Shown piece by piece: positions 57,801 through 64,000 of a DNA stretch of 64,000 nucleotides (position 1 is the first letter of the stretch; each line of letters starts with the position of its first letter). Origin of the DNA: Cercis canadensis (lineage: Eukaryota; Streptophyta; Magnoliopsida; Fabales; Fabaceae); NCBI GenBank assembly GCA_003255065.1, contig QAOA01000567.1, positions 186,001 through 250,000 on the forward strand. The letters are read 5' to 3'. A program made the position numbers and the translations under genes. The notes beneath the pieces are model-generated. The model was not told the DNA's origin and searched no databases. It saw only the letters and a program-made list of their open reading frames with translations.

Positions 57801-57989
57801 AAATGGCCAACCTCAACTCCATAGCTTCAAAAGGAGGGAGTAGAACATCCACACACAATGGAATACACCTCAAGTTGCCAGAAACCACTGCCCAAGTCCA
57901 TTTACTGAGATTCCAGGCAGAATGCTTTTGCTTTCTCTTAGTTGCAAATAAGGAAGGTGAATCTAAGGTGTTGCTAATATTTCTAGATT

Positions 57990-58446
57990 TATCACAAACA
58001 AATTCCGTGAGAAATGCTCGCCAAATTTTTTCCTCATTTAGGCATCTAGTAAAACGGTGCGTTTAGGTTCTCAATGACAAAATCTATGAGAAATAACTTC
58101 TAAAAAATGGTGCGTTTCTATTTCTCACAGTATTCCTTCCATGAGAAATGCATTTCCAAAACTAATCATTTTGTTTCTCACGAATTGTTGTCTGTGAGAA
58201 ACCATATTGCATGTACTCTCGAGTGTTCTCACATATTTTGTTCATGAGAACATTTTTGCACCACCTTTCCGTCATTCTCTCTCAATTATTCTCACGGATT
58301 TCTCATTGACTTAGATTTTGTGAAAAAGTCTGTGAGAAATTCTAATATTTACAATTCTGTGAGAATTGCTCACTTTTTTAGTGATAAATTCTTAGATTTC
58401 TTGTCCATAAGAAATTTTGTGAGAAAGATGTTATTTTTTTGTAGTG
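57990..58446 (-). mobile_element. CACTA-like terminus with GTGAGAAAT subterminal repeats
   Basis: On the minus strand it starts CACTACAAAAAAATAAC at 58446. The 450 bp to the left contain about twelve GTGAGAAA/TTTCTCAC motifs in both orientations, the usual layout of a CACTA subterminal region, with a different motif from the 10-14 kb element. A degenerate left end (CACAAACAAATTCC near 57994) would make it a short MITE, but flanking triplets do not match. Confidence 0.55.
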
Positions 58447-59424
58447 TGTTGTTTATCTTTGAATGAGACCTGTAATGGTTCATTTTCTGTTTATAATAAA
58501 TGTCATATCCCAATTATTAGAAGGATGATTTGTATTTCTTGTTCTCATTTTTAAAAGGCATTTTCTTAATGTGCATATCATTTTTTTTTAAAGAAAAATG
58601 ATTTTCTATTATAGTAACATGGAATTGTCATAATATTAATAATATTACTCAAGGAATATATAGGAAATATATCAAAGTACTTCTCTTAAGCATATTATTT
58701 TCTTTCAACACCAAGGGAAGGGCAACTAAACAAACACGAGTCAAAATAAAGACATAAAAAAGTATCCATAAATTCTTGAAAGGATATGAGAAAAAGGATA
58801 GCAGTAAGATAGACATCATTTTTTAAGGAACTTAGTGGATGAAAAAAAAAAAAAGAATAACCAAAGAAAAATTCATCCTTTAAATAGAAAAACAATCAAC
58901 ATAAACCAATTTGTTTCCCTCCCACAACCAATAAGAGAGTCAAGATACTTGGATCCTTTTCCAATAGCTTTCTTGATTAAGTAATTGCAGCCTTTTCAAC
59001 ATTCTATCAATCACTTGGAATTTTTTTTTTTTTTTAAAGCTGCTAGCAAATTTTTCATTTTTCATCATTCCATTTAGTAAATTTTTCATAATAAACCATG
59101 ATGTGGGACTCATTAAATTAGTTTGTAAAGGACACTTGAGGTAGATTTATGTGTAACTTTTAAATTAAAAAAAAAAAATTCTTACATGGCACCTTATCAC
59201 ACAACCCATAAAATAAATCAAGCAAATAAGTTTTCAGCCATATTATTTTGTGTGCACAAAGTCATGTAATGATAAAACCTATTTCAAAAAACAAATTAAA
59301 TAGAGATCAAAACAAAAGGTGAAAATATATAAAATAAAAAAATCCTCATAATTAAATAGATGAGTACAGCTATGCATAGAACTAAGGATGCCACATAATA
59401 AAATAAAATAAAAAGGATTAATTG
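58447..59424. other. Intergenic stretch, nothing recognised
   Basis: AT-rich with homopolymer runs. The frame at 58695-58895 is phenylalanine-rich low-complexity sequence and not supported. Confidence 0.5.
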
Positions 59425-59730
59425 TGACAACCAGCTTTTCTTGTAAAAAAATATAGCTATATTATTATATTATATCATTTTATAGGTTAAAAAAAAAAGG
59501 AAATGAATGAGATAAAGATGAGAGAAGAGTCGAGAGAGTTCTAGAGCAGAGAGAGAAAGGAAACGCCAAGGGATCAGCGAGAGGAAGAAGGAAAAGGAGA
59601 AGGAGAGAGAGAGAGAGGGGCTGCTATCTTTCTACACTGTAAGCCACTTCCTCTTCTAAAATTTTACTGTTAATCTCTATAATCTAATGCTTCTTAACTA
59701 AATTAGAACTTTTGGGGTATTGTATCTCAT
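59425..59730 (+). mobile_element. LTR 5' fragment related to 14798-15010
   Basis: Starts TGTGACAACCAGC and shares GAGAGGAAGAAGG, CTTTCTACACTGTAAGC and CTGTTAATCTCT with the solo LTR at 14798. Similarity fades near 59730; the 3' part of the LTR is absent, so it is a truncated copy. It includes a (GA)n tract at about 59582-59620. Confidence 0.65.
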
Positions 59731-62040
59731 TTAGGGCTCCAATCTATTGACCTTTTAGAGGGGAAGTTCAATAGGGCAAGAATCATATCCGTTTACTTTG
59801 AGTTATAGGATGTTTGCAAATATATATATATAAGTGTGTGTGTGTGGGTGCTTCTTCGTTGCCACAAGTGGCACAAGTACCCCAACTGACAAAATAGTAG
59901 GTAGCCAATGATAGGAGGACAAGGTGGAGGTGAATTAGTCGGGTAAGCTGGTTTTGTTGAAATTTAGATTTAGCCCAAAATTTTGAATATTTAAAAATTG
60001 GCTCAATTAAATGACTAAAACTCAAGAACTCTAATATTCCATTTCAATTTCTCTAGCAAATCTATTGAGGAGATCATATTGGGCATCATACATCAACTAG
60101 AAGACAATCTTTTGCAATTTGATTTGGCTGCTTCAAGGCTTGGGTTCAGCTCCTCCCTATTGGGTAGATAAACATGTTGTGCAAACTTCAATTTCACATC
60201 TACTCCTTAGAGAACATTATTTTCTGTGTTTGTCTTTGTTTCTTCCCTTGAGAAAATTTTCAAGCATGAGTCGCGCCTGTCCTAAATGCTTGAAGGCACA
60301 CGGAGTTCATGAGCTTCAGTATTTAACATGGAAAAAAGAAGGTTTTTTGGGTTGGTGGTGCAGGTAAAAAAAAGAAGACGAATGTGAAGGTTACAGTATT
60401 GGGTTTGTAAAGAAGTAGAAGATAATTTTTTGTAGACTTTTTTGGGGTTTGATTTTGAAAATTTTGACTTGAATACTTAGATAAAAAAATTTAAGGACAT
60501 AGGTTAATTATATTGTTCTCAATAAGAAATTTTTTTTATCATATTAATGGAATTAGTAACAAGAAAAACAAATTCATTTTAAAAAAAAAAAAATCAGTGA
60601 TATTTCTTGTAGTAAAGTGAAGAAGAACAAGATGGACAGGAGGGCAAGCAATTTTTTTTTTTTAAAAGAAAATAGAAGACAATGTTCTAATTTGTTTCAA
60701 ATTTTTGTATTTAACTAATCCAAAAGAAAATTTCTCTATTCAACTAACTTGTTTTATAAATGGTTTGGTAATAATTGTTATCCTTTTCAATCATTATTAT
60801 GTTTTGTTTTTTAAAATATTTTTTTTACAACCAAAACATAAATATCCTAAACCTTAATTCTATGACAATTAAGGTTATGTGATTTGAAATTATTTACTTT
60901 ATTCGTCAAATATAGGAGTGAGTTAGGATTATACTTTAGTAGTCATATATAACTATTTGTGTTATGAGATTAATTTATGAGTGAGTTGAGATTAATTTAA
61001 TAGTCAGAAGTTGTTTGATGTTCTTGAATAATTAATTGAACTTACTTTAGGACTCACACTTTTTCTCTTGTGGACTAATTAGTTAAGATCAATTGCATTG
61101 CACCTTTGAATCATTTGTTACTTTAGTCAAATGAGACACATGAGTTCTATACACATGCTGATTTTAATTTAGAACAGGCAGGTAGACAATTTGATCACCT
61201 TAATGAGCACTTAAGTATATTTTATCTCTAAATTTTGTCATTTTAGATGGTGATAATTTATCAAGGTCACTAATATTATGGTATAACTTCCAAATTATTA
61301 AATTAGTTTTCTTACAAATAATACCTAATATGCTTATGAAAGCATTTATTCTGATAGAAATCATTCTTAACATTTGAAAATAAGAAAATTTCTTTAACGA
61401 GAGATTTATAACAAAACCATGTATTTAACAAAATATTAAACAATCGAGTTAAGTGATTTGGTCTAGAAACTACAGAAGAAAAATAAAATCAAGATAAGTA
61501 GAATTCATAAAAAATTGTAGCCACAACGTAAAATTAGCTAGAGAGTAAAGGAGTAAGAAGCAGAACTTCAACTTGCAGAACCAAAGCGGATAATTGTTTA
61601 TATTCCAATAACGCTTCTAATACAATGTGAAATTTCTTACCACAGTTCTGAAGAGTACAAAGACAATGATAACGCCAAAACAAATAAAAGAATGTAATAT
61701 TTTCAAATCTGAAAATGCTGTATGCTTTGGACTTATTTACCATATGCCACAATTTGTAAATAAATAAAGAGAAATGAATTACAGTAGGGGAACATAAGTA
61801 TCAGGGCAGATAACATGACCAAGGTAGTGCATTCATGAATGTATAATCAAATGAAAACGTAGAGCATTTTCGATTTTCCATAGATTAACAAACTCAAAAG
61901 TTTCTCTTTAACATTTAGTATGGTTTAGAAATTACACAAGAGGAGGATATGAAATACATTAGAACCATTCTGTACAAAGTTTGAGTGCATCAGAAAGATT
62001 AAGCAGACTATGATATTAAGAAACTAAACTAAGACACATA
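59731..62040. other. Intergenic stretch, nothing recognised
   Basis: Contains short frames at 59783-60025 (minus), 60119-60367 (plus) and 61534-61752 (minus) with no recognisable domain or splice context. Mostly AT-rich. Confidence 0.5.
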
Positions 62041-62044
62041 CTCC

Positions 62045-62425
62045 CTTGCTATCCATCTCTCCTGGTATCTCCCAAATGAATACACTATTGAAGGCATCTC
62101 AATTAAATGAAAAAGGTCTGGTTCAATGCCATAATCTGTGAGTGGTCTATGCTCCAAAATATCATCATGACTTTTCACAAATTCAGGTATCTCAACCTCT
62201 CATTTCTTTATATCTTCCCAAAGGTACTGAAGGCGGCTCACATACTTGATTTTCCAATGTAATCTAAAAGAGAGAGATAGGGAAACAGAATTATGGAAAA
62301 GAAAATGAAGAAAACAAGAAACATTTAATATAGAGTTACAAGATACCATAAATCACTGGCATAATAAGAGAGCAATTCATTAATGAAAATTGTAGCTGCT
62401 GCAATATGATTCCACATGTATATAA
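62045..62425 (-). pseudogene. Unrecognised gene remnant, two exon-like segments
   Basis: The minus strand segment 62425-62335 reads WNHIAAATIFINELLSYYAS then DLWYL. After a TCTCTTTTAG acceptor, segment 62265-62045 reads HWKIKYVSRLQYLWEDIKK, a TGA, then EVEIPEFVKSHDDILEHRPL, TDYGIEPDLFHLIEMPSIVY, SFGRYQERWIAREYVS and TAG. The even amino-acid composition and protein-like pattern differ sharply from the surrounding chance frames. I do not recognise the family. The TGA suggests a pseudogene, or that the frame is interrupted by an intron I cannot see. Confidence 0.4.
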
Positions 62426-64000
62426 CTTTCTAAATAGTAACACCATTTCATCAGATAGCTTATCGTAGGTTGTCAAAAATTGCCCTACATCAATTTTTTT
62501 GCTTTCACATCATACCAACCTAAGACAGAAACTAAAACAAATCAAACCCAATTAAAATAATTTTCAAGAAAAAGAACAATTGACCAATTGAGAAATAAAG
62601 TCTCAGATTATACATAATAGAAGTTTAGGGATAAAGCAAGAATCACAATCCTTGTACTAATGCCAAGTTCAAAATAACAAGCACTGCAGCACTTACTCCT
62701 AACAACATCCATTTGGAAATCTCTTGGGAATAAAGGCTTTGCTCAGACTTTAATTCCATTTCCAAAGGAAACCATGTGCAATACCATACTTTACCATAAA
62801 GAGGCTTGGCCCCAACTCTAAGTTAATTACATAACAAAGCAAAAGCCATTCTTAATCATAGGAAAAAATTAATATCCTGCCAAACTTACTCAGAAGTTGG
62901 AAGGTAAAGTAATCACAATGAAGAAATACACTCATTTATATCAGTTTGATGTGAAATACTTCTAAATAAACCATAAATACAATGCCACTAAATTCTAAAT
63001 ACACTGGAAACAAGGTAACATATATAGACAATAATGAAAAGGAAAAACTAAATTCTAATATCTTACATTAGACTATGGTCCATAAGCAGCAGCCAGAAAA
63101 CTACCAAAATATGGTTCGGCCTGATGGAATGGAAAAAATTTGCAAAAGGTTCTAACACGTTAAGTGCTGTTTTGGAAGTTGCTGTCAACTCTGAAATTGA
63201 AAAGTTCTTATAATGGAAAGGTTCCACTTGAACACCTTCTTCATTGGTTAAGCTTCTCTCTTTGCCTATTTTTTTTGTTACATATTAATTCACTTTTATT
63301 GAGTTTATGTTGTTGATATGATTCCTTTGTAGTTCTTAATTAACTAGGTCTGGCATGAGTTGTTTTATAGTGACGAAATGTACAAAATATTGGCATTTAT
63401 ATATCTTTCAATATTATTGTTTGTAGGATTGTGAAATTGTTGGAGACGTAATTATCTATGTAAGTCATGCAACTTGTTGCACCTAAAGTATTTTCAATTT
63501 TGTGCATCTCAATTTGTTATGAATAATGTCTAATTGTTAATATCAAGTGACATTTTTATAGTTATTGATTGTTTAATTCCAATTACAAATTTCTTTTTGT
63601 TCTTAGATAGAGGTAATGAGAACGGGGCTCTGAATATGCAAGTATCACTCTCATAAAAAATAAAAAGAAAGCGGATGATTTATATTCTTTTGTACAATCA
63701 TTTGATAATGCTATTATTACTAAATTGTTTTTGTATTAATGAAGAGTGGTGAAGAGCAACCATTTCCCATTTAAAACATACACAAAAGAGTATTTGAGAT
63801 AAATTAGAGAAATAGGCTAAAGAAATACTAGCTAAATAAACATAGTTTTAAGTCTTATTATGAACCTCTTGTAAAGTTAAAATGATCCTATGAAAGTTAA
63901 CATAGTTAAACAATGTAAATATCACTGTAAGTCATTTGTAAGTTCTTGTTAAGGTATGTGATATATCTTGGCAGAATGAGATAGTCTCTCATCACCCTAA
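62426..64000. other. Right end of window, nothing recognised
   Basis: No supported gene or element end. Parts may belong to the unknown gene remnant to the left (minus strand), but I cannot identify exons. Confidence 0.45.

Noticed and set aside
60119..60367. 82-codon plus ORF with CPKC motif
   Set aside because: Single CxxC, no splice or family support, ends in a poly-A/G tract; cannot be told from chance.

Overview
This is nuclear DNA of a flowering plant, most likely a eudicot. It is AT-rich, has spliced genes with GT-AG introns, and is dominated by plant transposon families (hAT, Mutator-like, CACTA, LTR and LINE elements). Six isolated N characters, each flanked by a direct duplication, show a draft assembly with unmerged contig ends. 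No organelle genes, rRNA, tRNA or prokaryotic genes are visible.

The only host genes with a clear, complete reading are members of one family, the NRT1/PTR FAMILY (NPF) of proton-coupled transporters. NPF-a (2813-4615, +, three exons) is open but lacks about 85 residues of the central loop. NPF-b (22153-24499, -) keeps one frame but has two in-frame stops and an expanded acidic repeat, so it reads as a pseudogene. NPF-c (42498-44405, -, three exons, 571 aa) looks intact. A scrambled NPF fragment lies at 21310-21750. NPF-a and the NPF-b region share about 1.2 kb of upstream sequence (1335-2530 and 18608-20710), but the gene segment is inverted between the two copies, probably through inverted repeats that still flank NPF-a.

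Most of the rest is nested mobile DNA, in which many boundaries are fixed by target-site duplications (TSDs). From 8289 to 17791 a Mutator-like element (MULE) carries a decayed plant-mobile-domain (PMD) gene on the minus strand. A CACTA element (10348-14505) and a solo LTR (14798-16555) have inserted into that PMD gene. The CACTA element carries five exon pieces of an ASG2/WDTC1-like WD40-TPR gene and an LRR fragment of an NLR gene. A hAT-type MITE (19426-20266) sits in the second NPF upstream copy, and the empty site survives in the first. From 27318 to 29505 a hAT element has inserted in one of two tandem Stowaway-like MITEs. From 30712 to 33340 a Pack-MULE carries CDC20 and ERF fragments. 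From 33599 to 39034 a 5.4 kb hAT element carries mitochondrial ATP synthase gamma exons, a foldback MITE and a LINE insertion. A satellite-like array follows (39058-40560). From 45990 to 52635 a MULE with perfect 9-bp TSDs was split by a decayed autonomous-type hAT (47008-52405, perfect 8-bp TSDs). The last 11 kb is mostly unrecognised, with a tandem duplication (56160-57800), a CACTA-like terminus and a possible gene remnant near 62 kb.

The most notable pattern is that three unrelated DNA transposon superfamilies (CACTA, MULE, hAT) within about 30 kb each hold host gene fragments with introns retained. These sit between diverging NPF paralogs that have been rearranged by inversion, deletion and repeat expansion. 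Similarity statements rest on reading the sequence and on family knowledge; no database search was run.
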